Below, in pieces: positions 27,471 to 36,646 of a DNA stretch of 64,000 nt. The notes beneath the pieces are model-generated. The model did no database searches, was not told the DNA's origin, and was given only the letters and a program-made list of their open reading frames with translations. The position numbers were made by a program, and so were the translations under genes. This DNA comes from a bacterium (GTDB lineage: Bacteria > Bdellovibrionota_C > UBA2361 > RFPC01), in assembly GCA_030428205.1 (NCBI GenBank), contig JAUIBK010000008.1, positions 1 to 64,000 on the forward strand, given 5' to 3'. Positions within the stretch are counted from its first letter, which is position 1. Each line of letters starts with the position of its first letter.

Positions 27471-28769
27471 CTATACAATTGGAGGAACCGTAGAACCTTC
27501 TACTAAGAGCTCAGAGATAACCAACTCAGAGTGGCGAAAAGTATCCTCGCATGAGAGAGGTTCGAGGTGCTTCGCCAGCACACGAGCTTCGTCTATCCGC
27601 CCATGATTGAGCAAGAACCGGATGGCAGCCAACTTTATGAGAGCATACTGTGGATACTGCTCAATACAACGACTAAGGAGACGAAATCCAGACTCAATTT
27701 GCATCTCCATATCGTAGCGACAGCAAGCATAGACTAGGCTATAGGTAAGATGTGCAGGTAATTCTTCATTTAAATCGTATGCGATACTTGCTGATTTAAG
27801 TGCCGTCAGTAGTGCATGACGTGAAAGATCTGTGTCGAGTTTTTTTAACTTCGCCGACAGGACCGTAAAATTATTCATCCAGCCAAAAAACCTAGAGGGT
27901 GACTTTGTACGAGTAAGATTCTCTAACACCGAAAGAATGCTCTGTGCTCGTGCTTGTGGTGTATGTGCCCGGAGCACTTCATCTCTTCCAGCTTTTCCTA
28001 TTGCCCGGGCTTCATCGGTATGTTCGAGAAAATAGCGGATTTTTTCTGCAGCTTCTTGCACGTTATTTTTTTCATAGGTAACGAGATGCTTTCCATCTTC
28101 AAAGAGCTCAAAGAGTCCATTCCTAGAACGTTCTGTGAGCAACATGGCGCCACTCATCATCGCTTCAAACACACGGAAATTGAGATCGCCTTTTACAGTT
28201 TGATTGATAACAATCTCACCAAAAGGAAAGATTTCCCAAAACTTGCCCGTCTTGCAAAGCAGAGGAACTTCGTTTTTAAGCGCTTCAAAAAACTCTACCC
28301 GTTCTGGATTGAGATCCGAGTTGAGCGTACCAACAAAAACAGCCCCAAATTCTTTGTTCGTACAAGGCTCTATGGCACATGAAGCAAAGAGAGGGAGCCA
28401 CTCAATCGGCACAGGAGATGACTTGGTAAGCTCTCTCACATAATCTTTTTGTGCAACAAAGACGTGATCAAAGACTTGGCAAAGATTTCCGTGCAAATGG
28501 CCGTGATGGTGTGTATCGACAGAGTAAAACGCAATCGGGATGTTCGTCTCTGCGAGCCCTTCAACCACAATCGGAGCACTATTATCGAGTACGAGGATAC
28601 GGTCTGGCGCTTTGCCTTCCATCCCCTCTTTGATAATTGAATCAAGGTGAATAAGTGGAACTTCGAGTGGAATATCGAGATGTTTATTCAAGCCACAGGT
28701 AACAACTTCATGCCCAGCTTGGCGAAACTCCTCAACAAACCAATCTTGATTCAGGACTAATATCCGCAT
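27471..28769 (-). CDS. GT-B glycosyltransferase with C-terminal helical repeats
   Basis: 432 aa. N-terminal Rossmann half (MRILVLNQDWFVEEFRQAGHEVV ... IAFYSVDTHHHGHLHGN) and C-terminal nucleotide-sugar half with KGDLNFRVFEAMMSGAMLLTE, the pattern of CgeB-like family-1 transferases in which a carboxylate (E in FEAMMSG) contacts the donor. About 130 C-terminal residues (from 300) look like TPR-type helices. It starts 28 bases after the giant transferase, so the two are likely one operon. Acceptor unknown; a surface protein such as flagellin is a reasonable guess. Confidence 0.8.
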   Translation of the reverse strand: MRILVLNQDWFVEEFRQAGHEVVTCGLNKHLDIPLEVPLIHLDSIIKEGMEGKAPDRILVLDNSAPIVVEGLAETNIPIAFYSVDTHHHGHLHGNLCQVFDHVFVAQKDYVRELTKSSPVPIEWLPLFASCAIEPCTNKEFGAVFVGTLNSDLNPERVEFFEALKNEVPLLCKTGKFWEIFPFGEIVINQTVKGDLNFRVFEAMMSGAMLLTERSRNGLFELFEDGKHLVTYEKNNVQEAAEKIRYFLEHTDEARAIGKAGRDEVLRAHTPQARAQSILSVLENLTRTKSPSRFFGWMNNFTVLSAKLKKLDTDLSRHALLTALKSASIAYDLNEELPAHLTYSLVYACCRYDMEMQIESGFRLLSRCIEQYPQYALIKLAAIRFLLNHGRIDEARVLAKHLEPLSCEDTFRHSELVISELLVEGSTVPPIV

Positions 28770-28797
28770 AACACCAATGACACGCGCGAACCATCTC

Positions 28798-31700
28798 CTA
28801 TGGAGTTTGCGGCTGCGATGTTCCTTCGTACATCTTTTCTTGTATTAACTTTTGCAATTCTTTCGCATTCTCATTATCTGGTTGAAAGATGGTAATTTTG
28901 TCGACTTCGTGTCGAGCCTCTTCCAATTTTCCTTGTGCAAAGAGACATCCAGCTAAGGAGTATACAAAATCAAGATCTGCAGGATGTAGTTCAAGGTAAC
29001 TCTCAAGTGACTCACGAACTTCATCAAGCTTATGAAGATGATACCCAAGCTGCACCGTTCCAAGAAGTGCCCTTGTATTTTCTGGGTTCGTCTCCAGAGC
29101 CTTACGAAAATACGTCCACGCCGAATCGTACTTTGTTTCTTGTGTTTCACAAACCCCAATTCCAGCAAGCGCAACATCGTACTCAGGATCTATGCTGAGT
29201 GCCTGCTCAAAGCACGCTCTTGCATGCTGCCACTCATCACGACTCGCGGCTATCGCTCCGATACCACAAATAGCCCGTGGGTTGCCGGAATCAACATATT
29301 GCTCAAAGATACCAATCGCTTCTTCCATATGATCGGTAAGAGCGAGCGCTTCAGCACGTAGAATAGAAGCCTTTTCGAATTGTCCATTCACACAGGAGCC
29401 ACTTGCAAGAACTTCATCACAAGCCTCAAGAAGCGCCTGATAATCACGCCGACGTTTCATCTCCTCTAACTCAACAAGCTTTGCGTCCATACTATCGAAT
29501 GGGCGAGCTCTCTGAGCCACAACCTGATCAATCGCCTCGGTAACGATATCAGCGTGGAGCCCCCCAGACTTTTCCTCAACAGGCTGAAGCTGAGGAGCTG
29601 GAGAAGATGACGTGGCACCTTTCCTTCTTGTGAGCAGATCATCTATAGCACTATTGATAGATTCTTCTGCTGTACGCGACTCGACAGACATTGATGGCTG
29701 AGGTTGCTTTGCAATCTCTTCTTCAATCTTCAGTAAGAGCTCAGCTGCCCCTTGGTGAGTTGAGTCTTGCGCTTGAATAGCTTCTACAACACTCTTTGCT
29801 TCACTCCACTTCTCGAGACGAAAGAGACACCCTGCATGACAAAACTGCATATCGAGGTTCTCAGGATTCTTCTCAAGATAGACGGTCAGCACACGCTCTA
29901 AGTCATGAAAACGTCCAAGCACATAGGAGCAATCAAGAAGCTGTAAGATCGCCACGATCTGATACGGATCTCGCTCAAGAGCTCGCACAAAGAGGTCATA
30001 CGCTTCAGCGTGTCCAGAGCGCATCATGAAGCTCATACCAAGACCAGCAAGAATACGCGAATCTTCAGGATCCAACTCATATGCCTTTTGAAAATACTGC
30101 TCAGCAAGTGTTCCGTTTTCAGCTGCCATTGCTACCGCCCCACGCGCACGGTACACTCGTGGATGATTCGGACACACAGCATCAGCCTGATCAAGGAGCT
30201 GGATAGCTTTCTCAAACTCTCGTTCGCGTGCAGCATTTTCACCTTGCTCTAAGAGCTCAGTAAATTCAGAATCATCTTGTACTCTTGGACTCATGCTCTC
30301 CGAAGCAGCAACTTCTACAGCTGGCGCGACACTCGTCGTAGCACTCCGACCGACAACCTGCTCGTAGAGTGAAACAGTTCTCTCTGTAGCTTTCTCCCAT
30401 GTGAACTGAGCAACATGTTCTTTAAATCCAGGTCGAGCAGGAGAGTAGTAAGCTGCTAAGATTGCATTGTGTAGCGATGACTCATCACCAGGCTGGCAAT
30501 AGAAAGCAAAATCACCAAGATAGTTCTTCGCTGTGCCATTATCTGCAGCAACAACGTTACACCCGTGATACGCGGCTTCCATTGAAACTAAACCGGGAAG
30601 TTCATACCAGCTTGGAAGTGCGTGCACCTTTGCTGCTGCATAGGCGCTCGCAAGCATCTCAGCCGAAACCCTCTCAAGGATGATGGTTTGTCCTTTTCGT
30701 TTAAAATTTCGAATAGCTTGATCATACTGTGGTTGATACGAAAAACCACCGCTCGCTAGCACAACCGGCATCTCGAGGTCTTCCATCGCCTTCATCAGCA
30801 TAAGCTGATTCTTGCGTGATTCAAAACGTCCAACACAGAAGACAAAGTCTTTTACGCCATACTCTGAAACAAAAAGATCTGGTGTCGCAGATTGTCCAAA
30901 GTCATATCCGACAGGAATAACTTCAATTGGAGCACAACCAGCGTACGTTGATGCAATAACTTGCTTTTCGTTTTCTCCATTGGCAAAGAGGCAGGCAGCA
31001 TTTTGCGAGACCCATCCATTTTGAAACGGCTCACATCCAGGCACCGAGGTCGGATTGACCCAGTGTTGCGCATACCAGTTACGGTCTTGCCCCCCCTCGA
31101 CATATCCAACAAGCGTGGAAGCAGCTTGAAGCGACTGGTTGTGAAATGTTGGAATGTCCTCACACAGAGTCGTCACGACAAACGGAGTTCCGGCATCTTT
31201 TGCTCGCCGCCCTGCTTGCTCAAGAAACGCTGGCATAGCAAAGTTGATGAGGTGAACGATATCATAATTTCTCGGGTCCTCTTTCATCTCAAGATCAAGA
31301 ACACTCTCAATCCCACGCGAGTTGAGCCCTTCACGTAATTTCTCAATCACAACGGTATCACCACCACGTTGTGTGAGCATATTGCCTCTGTTTTGTATGA
31401 GGACTCTCATTCCATTTGTACTCTTCATTGTTTTCACCTTTGTACTCTCATCAGCTCGCATCTCGGATGTGTATGAGATGGTGGCATGATGTTTTTGGTA
31501 AATTTGTGTAAGTTTGGCTGCAATAGCTGACCAGCTATTTTCTCGACAGTATCGTGTAACATTCTCTTTGAGAGCCGCTTGCAGCTCGGGCGTACTCAGT
31601 AAGAGAGAAAGTGAACTCGAAATATCAAACCCTGAAGTGACGTGCCACACGGCATCACCAAACGCTTGAAAAGGAGGAGCAAGAGAGGTCAGCACCATTG

Positions 31701-33666
31701 CCCCAGCACCGACCGCAAGCGAACATGCTCCTGAGGCCTCATAGTGCTGCGAACGGTAATTCATCACAACCGCATCTGCCGCCTGAAGGTATCGTGTAAC
31801 TTCATCTTGCGATACAAAGCGGTCGAGAAAGACGATTTCATTCTCAAGACCAATTCGCTGCGCAAGTTCTTTGAGCTTTGTTTGATATTCTAAAGCACTC
31901 GGATCTGCCTCGTTTGGCTTGCCTACGACATACCCCTTTGCTGCAATGCCCTGAGAGCGAAGAGCCGCAACCCCTTCGATCATCCCTTCTATACCTTTGT
32001 GTGGCTGCACAAAGCCAAAGCTTACAATCGCTTTTTCATCTACGTGCATACCAAGTTCAGCACGAAGCTCTGCTCGTTGCTGCTCGGAAAGAATGGGCTT
32101 AACGTCAACACCGTGTGCTATCGCCGAAACTTTCTCACCAGAAACACCGTGTGAGATAACTTCAAGTCTTACCTCTGGAGAGTGCACAAGCACTTCATCG
32201 GCTACATCAAAGAGCGCTTTGGCTGACTCTCGGTGAGTAAAAATGCTGTGAAGTTGCACAATGACTTTTCCCCCACGGGAACGAAAACGTGCAAGTGCAT
32301 CAATAAACGAAGCTCGAGAAAACTCTTCTGTATTATGGATATTGAGGTGAAGCACCTCTACCTGTGCTGCTTGAAGTGCCTGCTCAAAGCTCTGCCATGA
32401 ATCACTTCCTTTCTTCCAACAACGGTATACGAATGACTCATCAAGCTCTCGGTTTGCTTCTGGTGTGTCTTCAGCAAAAATGGCGAAAGAGTCCTGTGGA
32501 AGTTCACTCACAAGGTACTTCGCATAAGTTGCAAGTCCACACGACTGATTCCACGTCGTAAAGAAACCTATCTTTTGTTGCTTCTCCTCCCTTGGGTGAG
32601 CAAAGCGCTCGGCAAGGTCAATCACACTCTTTGCGACTCTTTCCCAGTTATAATACGGTCGCTGTTGCGCGAGCGCATTGCGTGACATCTCTTTTAGTCG
32701 CTCAGGATTGCTCAACAGCTGATCAAGTGCTCGAGTGAGCGCATCTTCTGTTACTTCAGTCAGCACAACTCCTGTTTCATCTTGAATAACCCCTTCTTTG
32801 AGCCCTCCAACATCAAAGGTCACTACGGGGCACCCCGTGGTTTGTGCTTCGATTGAGGTCAGCGGGAATGGATCAAACCAGATAGAAGGAACAACACAGA
32901 TACCAGCTGTACGAAAGGCTTCAGAGATTACTGTCTGAGGCTGTTTCCCGTGAAAAGTGAGATCTGGAATACGCTTCTGCAAGTCTTCGGGATCAATATA
33001 CCTATCTCTTCCCCACAGATCTGCACTTCCATACACATCAAGGAGGAGATCAGGGTATTTTTGTTTCAGTGCACAAAACGCATGGATAAGAAAGTGTACT
33101 CCTTTATCTTGTACAAGCGCTCCAGCAAAGACGAGCCGACGAAAATTCCGCCCTTCTGGCTGCCCTTCTTGAAAGATAGCGTGGTCTACACCATTTTTAA
33201 TCGTAGTAACTTTCTCAGGCGGAGCTCCAGCATCAAGGTATACTTGGCGTTGAGCTTCAGAGACACAGATAACTTGATCAAGGTGTTGGCAGAGCACAAC
33301 GGGGTTAATACCCGTGTCATTCGCACTCCGATCGTGGCAAATAAGCATTCTGCTCTTACACAGCGGGTCGCCTTCACTCTCAAAGATGGCTTGAGAGCGA
33401 CCAGAAGAGATAAGGTGATATGCACCTTCTTCTCTTGCACGTTGTAATACACCACGCACATCATACCGTGCGCCAAGATCCCAATACTCAACTCCGTCTA
33501 TCGTTCCTTCCAGCTCATCTGCAATCTGAGCCGCTACGATGACCCTTTTGCCCTGCTCAACGAGATAACGCGCCAGGAAGCGTGTCGCCATTTCGGCACC
33601 AGCATTAACTCCTCGTATATCGAAGGAGTGATCTTTGTGGACGATCAAATAATTAATATCTTTCAT
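28798..33666 (-). CDS. Giant protein with three GT-B glycosyltransferase modules and a TPR tail
   Basis: 1622 aa, cytoplasmic. Module 1 (about 1-355) ends with VFAGALVQDKGVHFLIHAF and the donor-site pattern DPFPLTSIEAQTTGCPVV. Module 2 (about 365-735) begins IGFFTTWNQSCGLATYAKYL and has SFGFVQPHKGIEGMIEGVA and YEASGACSLAVGAGAMVL. Module 3 (about 755-1115) begins MRVLIQNRGNMLTQRGGD and has VFCVGRFESRKNQ and YELPGLVSMEAAYHGCNVV. A Pro/Ser/Glu-rich linker leads to two TPR arrays (about 1160-1320 and 1420-1610). Modules 1 and 3 keep the E-x7-E-like donor site; module 2 is more divergent. One chain may build a trisaccharide while the TPRs hold the protein acceptor, as in TPR-bearing O-glycosyltransferases (inference). 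Confidence 0.88.
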   Translation of the reverse strand: MKDINYLIVHKDHSFDIRGVNAGAEMATRFLARYLVEQGKRVIVAAQIADELEGTIDGVEYWDLGARYDVRGVLQRAREEGAYHLISSGRSQAIFESEGDPLCKSRMLICHDRSANDTGINPVVLCQHLDQVICVSEAQRQVYLDAGAPPEKVTTIKNGVDHAIFQEGQPEGRNFRRLVFAGALVQDKGVHFLIHAFCALKQKYPDLLLDVYGSADLWGRDRYIDPEDLQKRIPDLTFHGKQPQTVISEAFRTAGICVVPSIWFDPFPLTSIEAQTTGCPVVTFDVGGLKEGVIQDETGVVLTEVTEDALTRALDQLLSNPERLKEMSRNALAQQRPYYNWERVAKSVIDLAERFAHPREEKQQKIGFFTTWNQSCGLATYAKYLVSELPQDSFAIFAEDTPEANRELDESFVYRCWKKGSDSWQSFEQALQAAQVEVLHLNIHNTEEFSRASFIDALARFRSRGGKVIVQLHSIFTHRESAKALFDVADEVLVHSPEVRLEVISHGVSGEKVSAIAHGVDVKPILSEQQRAELRAELGMHVDEKAIVSFGFVQPHKGIEGMIEGVAALRSQGIAAKGYVVGKPNEADPSALEYQTKLKELAQRIGLENEIVFLDRFVSQDEVTRYLQAADAVVMNYRSQHYEASGACSLAVGAGAMVLTSLAPPFQAFGDAVWHVTSGFDISSSLSLLLSTPELQAALKENVTRYCRENSWSAIAAKLTQIYQKHHATISYTSEMRADESTKVKTMKSTNGMRVLIQNRGNMLTQRGGDTVVIEKLREGLNSRGIESVLDLEMKEDPRNYDIVHLINFAMPAFLEQAGRRAKDAGTPFVVTTLCEDIPTFHNQSLQAASTLVGYVEGGQDRNWYAQHWVNPTSVPGCEPFQNGWVSQNAACLFANGENEKQVIASTYAGCAPIEVIPVGYDFGQSATPDLFVSEYGVKDFVFCVGRFESRKNQLMLMKAMEDLEMPVVLASGGFSYQPQYDQAIRNFKRKGQTIILERVSAEMLASAYAAAKVHALPSWYELPGLVSMEAAYHGCNVVAADNGTAKNYLGDFAFYCQPGDESSLHNAILAAYYSPARPGFKEHVAQFTWEKATERTVSLYEQVVGRSATTSVAPAVEVAASESMSPRVQDDSEFTELLEQGENAAREREFEKAIQLLDQADAVCPNHPRVYRARGAVAMAAENGTLAEQYFQKAYELDPEDSRILAGLGMSFMMRSGHAEAYDLFVRALERDPYQIVAILQLLDCSYVLGRFHDLERVLTVYLEKNPENLDMQFCHAGCLFRLEKWSEAKSVVEAIQAQDSTHQGAAELLLKIEEEIAKQPQPSMSVESRTAEESINSAIDDLLTRRKGATSSSPAPQLQPVEEKSGGLHADIVTEAIDQVVAQRARPFDSMDAKLVELEEMKRRRDYQALLEACDEVLASGSCVNGQFEKASILRAEALALTDHMEEAIGIFEQYVDSGNPRAICGIGAIAASRDEWQHARACFEQALSIDPEYDVALAGIGVCETQETKYDSAWTYFRKALETNPENTRALLGTVQLGYHLHKLDEVRESLESYLELHPADLDFVYSLAGCLFAQGKLEEARHEVDKITIFQPDNENAKELQKLIQEKMYEGTSQPQTP

Positions 33667-33892
33667 CTTTTTATTAATCCTGGGCTCCTCATATCCTTTT
33701 GAGAGGGTCCATAAAAATTTTCACAACCATGTAATTTGCAAGAGGCGTGCTCAGGTAGGCCAAATAGTTAAGAAGCTGATTTAACTTGAGATAAGATGGA
33801 TTTGGTCAATTCTGTGGAAAAATCGGTGCCAAGATTCTGACAGTTGTCATTTAGAAGACCCCTCAGATCTCAGCTGAGATAGAGAAAAAAAA

Positions 33893-33969
33893 TACATAAC
33901 GCGAAGTACGCGAGGGACGCGAAGTCGTCTTTCCCCTCTTCGCGTCCCTCGCGTACTTCGCGTTATGTA
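33893..33969. repeat. Family B GCGAAGNNC hairpin, copy 3, overlapping the btuC stop
   Basis: Perfect 32-bp arms at 33893-33924 and 33938-33969 with a 13-base loop: TACATAAC, then GCGAAGTAC, GCGAGGGAC, GCGAAG and the complement. The btuC stop codon (33963-33965 on the minus strand) lies inside the right arm, so the element supplies the end of that gene. It could serve as the operon's terminator hairpin. Confidence 0.92.
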
Positions 33970-34940
33970 CTCTTCCTCGGCCCCGACAACAAAACCCAAA
34001 CAAAAAACGGCCCGCCAAGTAAAGAGGTAATCACACCAACAGGAATCTCATACGGAGCAATAAGGGTACGTGACAAGAGATCACACGCCACAAGAAATCC
34101 TCCACCGAACAAAAGGAGTGCAGGAAGAAGCGCACCGTGGCGAGCTCCCGCAAGCAAGCGGCAGATATGTGGAACGATTATCCCAATGAACCCGATAGGA
34201 CCACACACAGAAACAATCACGCCGATCATCACAGAGATAACAATAAGAAAGCGGCGCTTTTCTTGAACAATGTTTACCCCTCTTGCACCGGCGAGTTCGT
34301 CGCCAAAACTGAGAAGATCAAGCTCATGTCTTTTCAAGAGCGCATACAAGAACGCTCCCCCAACGAAGCAAGCAACAAGCACCGCCTGTGAAAAACCTAC
34401 GACATCAAAACTTCCCATAATCCAGCGCAACGTACGGAGTACGGCTGAAAAATCACTGATATATTGAAGAAAGAGTATCAAGCTCCCCAGAAACAGATTA
34501 AGGACGACACCAACTAAAAGAAGCCCATTTCCAGAAAGCAGCGATCGGTTATAGGAAGCAACGAGCAAAAGAGAGAGGGTCACCCCCACCCCAAGTAACG
34601 AGCCAAAGAGCGCTCCCCAGAGGAGACTAGAAGAAACTATGAGGCCAATATGAAGTGCAATAGCTTGCCCTAATGCCGCACCACTAGAGATACCAAGCGT
34701 ATAAGGCGAAGCAAGTACGTTACGAAAGAGAGACTGAAAGACAGCACCTCCAAGTGACAATCCAGCTCCGACACAAAACGCTAAACACACACGGGGAAAG
34801 CGAAGTTCCCAAAAAATCTTTCCCTCCGGTGTACTCTGAGCAATATCAGTGAGAGCACTCAGGGAAATTGTCGTTGCGCCGAAGAAGAGACTTACAAGAA
34901 GAACGAGCAGAAAGACAGCAAAGAGAAAGAGGCTCTTCAT
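33963..34940 (-). CDS. btuC: BtuC-like cobalamin ABC permease
   Basis: 325-aa FecCD/BtuC-family inner-membrane permease with about ten hydrophobic helices. Family motifs: LRFPRVCLAFCVGAGLSLGGAVFQSLFRN near the N-terminus, SPYTLGISSGAALG, ELAGARGVNI (the coupling helix contacting the ATPase) and GPIGFIGIIVPHICRLLAGARH, DLLSRTL and PVGVITSLLGGPFFVWVL. It forms the channel dimer of the B12 importer. It overlaps btuD by four bases and ends inside a palindromic element. Siderophore permeases share the fold; the upstream cobalamin riboswitch settles the substrate. Confidence 0.92.
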   Translation of the reverse strand: MKSLFLFAVFLLVLLVSLFFGATTISLSALTDIAQSTPEGKIFWELRFPRVCLAFCVGAGLSLGGAVFQSLFRNVLASPYTLGISSGAALGQAIALHIGLIVSSSLLWGALFGSLLGVGVTLSLLLVASYNRSLLSGNGLLLVGVVLNLFLGSLILFLQYISDFSAVLRTLRWIMGSFDVVGFSQAVLVACFVGGAFLYALLKRHELDLLSFGDELAGARGVNIVQEKRRFLIVISVMIGVIVSVCGPIGFIGIIVPHICRLLAGARHGALLPALLLFGGGFLVACDLLSRTLIAPYEIPVGVITSLLGGPFFVWVLLSGPRKST

Positions 34941-35722
34941 CGTTCCCCCATGCTCGGGTAAAGCAGCGCTCCTGAGTCATCTGGCAGGGGAAGCTTAGTA
35001 AAATCGACCTCAAAGAGCGATTCTAAACACTCAGGTTTTGAGAACTCACTAACCGTTCCATCAAAAAAGAGGGAGGAATTTTTTAATGCAAGCACCCTCT
35101 CAAATTCACGTGTAGCAAAGGTGAGATCGTGGGTAACAACCAGCATTGTAAATGACTTCATCTCTTGTAACTTGCGAAGAAGGCTTACCACATCACAGAG
35201 GTGCTTTGGATCAAGAAAGCTTGTCGGCTCATCAAGAAGTAATATAGAGGGGTTATTGACTAGCGCACTTGCAATAAGAGCTCGCTGCCTTTGTCCTGCG
35301 CTTAGTTCAGCAAGAGGGACTTGAAGTAATGAGGTAAGATCTGTGTACTCGACAGCTCTTTGAATTTCACGACGGTCTTCTTGGGAGAGAGACGACAGTG
35401 GAGAGAGGCAAGCATAGCGACTCACTTCAAGGAGATCTTGGACACGAAAGTCAAACGGCACGTGAATTCCTTGAGGAACGTACCCAACTTCCTGCGCTTG
35501 CTTGCGTGGGTCACTTAAAAGTTCACCACGGTAGAGAATCCTTCCTCTTTGAGGAGAGAGGATTCCGAGCAAGCACCTTAGGAGAGTTGTTTTTCCTGCC
35601 CCATTGGGACCGACAAGCGATACGTGCTCACCTTCTTGAAGAGCGAACGAAACATCTTCAAGAATGGGCGTATGTCCATAAGCAAAGGAGAGGTTTGAAC
35701 ACTCAAAAACAGAAGATCCCAT
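34937..35722 (-). CDS. btuD: BtuD-like cobalamin ABC transporter ATPase
   Basis: 261-aa ATP-binding subunit. Walker A GPNGAGKTT (about 38-46), Q-loop YVPQG, ABC signature LSAGQRQR, Walker B ILLLDEPTSFLD and H-loop VVTHDL are all intact. Residues between the Q-loop and signature (SRYACLSPLSSLSQEDRREI) match the iron/B12 uptake class. The gene is packed against btuF (next base) and btuC (four-base overlap), consistent with one polycistronic message under riboswitch control. Confidence 0.92.
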   Translation of the reverse strand: MGSSVFECSNLSFAYGHTPILEDVSFALQEGEHVSLVGPNGAGKTTLLRCLLGILSPQRGRILYRGELLSDPRKQAQEVGYVPQGIHVPFDFRVQDLLEVSRYACLSPLSSLSQEDRREIQRAVEYTDLTSLLQVPLAELSAGQRQRALIASALVNNPSILLLDEPTSFLDPKHLCDVVSLLRKLQEMKSFTMLVVTHDLTFATREFERVLALKNSSLFFDGTVSEFSKPECLESLFEVDFTKLPLPDDSGALLYPSMGER

Positions 35723-36634
35723 TTATCCTCCTATTGAAAAATCAAGATGAGGATAAAGCACCTGAGCAAGAAGACGTTGCGCTTTGACAAACCGTGGCCC
35801 TGGAACATGAAAAGATGCATCTTGAAGATAGAAAACATTCTCTTCTCTTACCGCTCGTAGCTCAGAGAATGCTTGCCACTTCTGAAGAAACTCTTTGCGT
35901 GAATAGGCTGGCGCAGAGGGATCGGCAATTTGCACAATAATATCAGGATCAAGTTGTAAAAGCCCTTCGGTTGAGAGTCCTTGGAGACTGGTCGTTTGCT
36001 CGTGATAAATATTCGTTGCATGCACTCGAGCCAAGAGATCACTAAAAAAACCATCACGGCCTGAAATATACAAGGTACGCAAAGTCCCGGGGTCATCTCC
36101 AAGCAGGATCAGAGCCTTACGAACTCTCTTGTCCTCGCCAAGTGAGTTCCCCACAAACTGGGTCAAAGCCTCACTTTGCGACTGAAGCGTTTTGCGCTGT
36201 ATAGCAGCTTGCTTGGCTACTCCACACCGAGCACCTACAAGAGTGAAAGACTTCAAGATACCATCAATACCTCGGTGCTCTATAGCGTGTACGGAGATAC
36301 CCAGTCGCGTCAGTTTTTCATAGGCCACCTTATGTTCTTGTAACAAAAAAACATCTGTTGGCCGTAAGGCGAGTACCTGTTCATAGTTTGGATCGATATA
36401 TCCGCCAACACTTTTGACACTATGATTTGCCTCAAAGGGCATATCATAGCGACTAACTCCAACCAGATTCTGAGCCAGTCCAAGAGAGACAATCACCTCA
36501 GATATACTTGGTGCAAGGGAAACGATACGGGGACAGACATCACACAGGGCGAGAGAATTCCCACTTAGGACGAAAAATACACAGACAAGTAGTTGTCTGT
36601 GTATTTTTCGTCCTAAGTGGTTACCACTGAACAC
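35723..36634 (-). CDS. btuF: BtuF-like periplasmic cobalamin-binding protein
   Basis: 303 aa. Signal-like hydrophobic segment (LLVCVFFVLSGNSLAL), then a helical-backbone type III substrate-binding fold: RIVSLAPSISEVIVSLGLAQNLVGVSRYD, GGYIDPNYEQVLALRPTDVFL, LSTEGLLQLDPDIIV and the C-terminal VPGPRFVKAQRLLAQVLYP. It delivers B12 to BtuCD in the periplasm. The GTG start at 36634 follows TAGGAG, which overlaps the btuB stop; no better start is visible. Bases 36561-36620, encoding residues about 5-25, are a perfect 28-bp-arm palindrome, so the signal peptide is written almost wholly by a hairpin. See the separate entry. Confidence 0.9.
   Translation of the reverse strand: MFSGNHLGRKIHRQLLVCVFFVLSGNSLALCDVCPRIVSLAPSISEVIVSLGLAQNLVGVSRYDMPFEANHSVKSVGGYIDPNYEQVLALRPTDVFLLQEHKVAYEKLTRLGISVHAIEHRGIDGILKSFTLVGARCGVAKQAAIQRKTLQSQSEALTQFVGNSLGEDKRVRKALILLGDDPGTLRTLYISGRDGFFSDLLARVHATNIYHEQTTSLQGLSTEGLLQLDPDIIVQIADPSAPAYSRKEFLQKWQAFSELRAVREENVFYLQDASFHVPGPRFVKAQRLLAQVLYPHLDFSIGG
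36561..36620. repeat. Perfect palindrome over the btuF signal-peptide codons (family E)
   Basis: Arms CCACTTAGGACGAAAAATAC plus ACAGACAA (36561-36588) and the exact complement (36593-36620) with a 4-base loop. The length is 60 bp, a multiple of three. In the mRNA it would form a 28-bp stem starting about 14 bases into btuF. It may be an inserted palindromic element or a translation/attenuation control structure between btuB and btuF. No second copy was seen in the window. Confidence 0.9.
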
Positions 36635-36646
36635 CCTGCGATTCTC

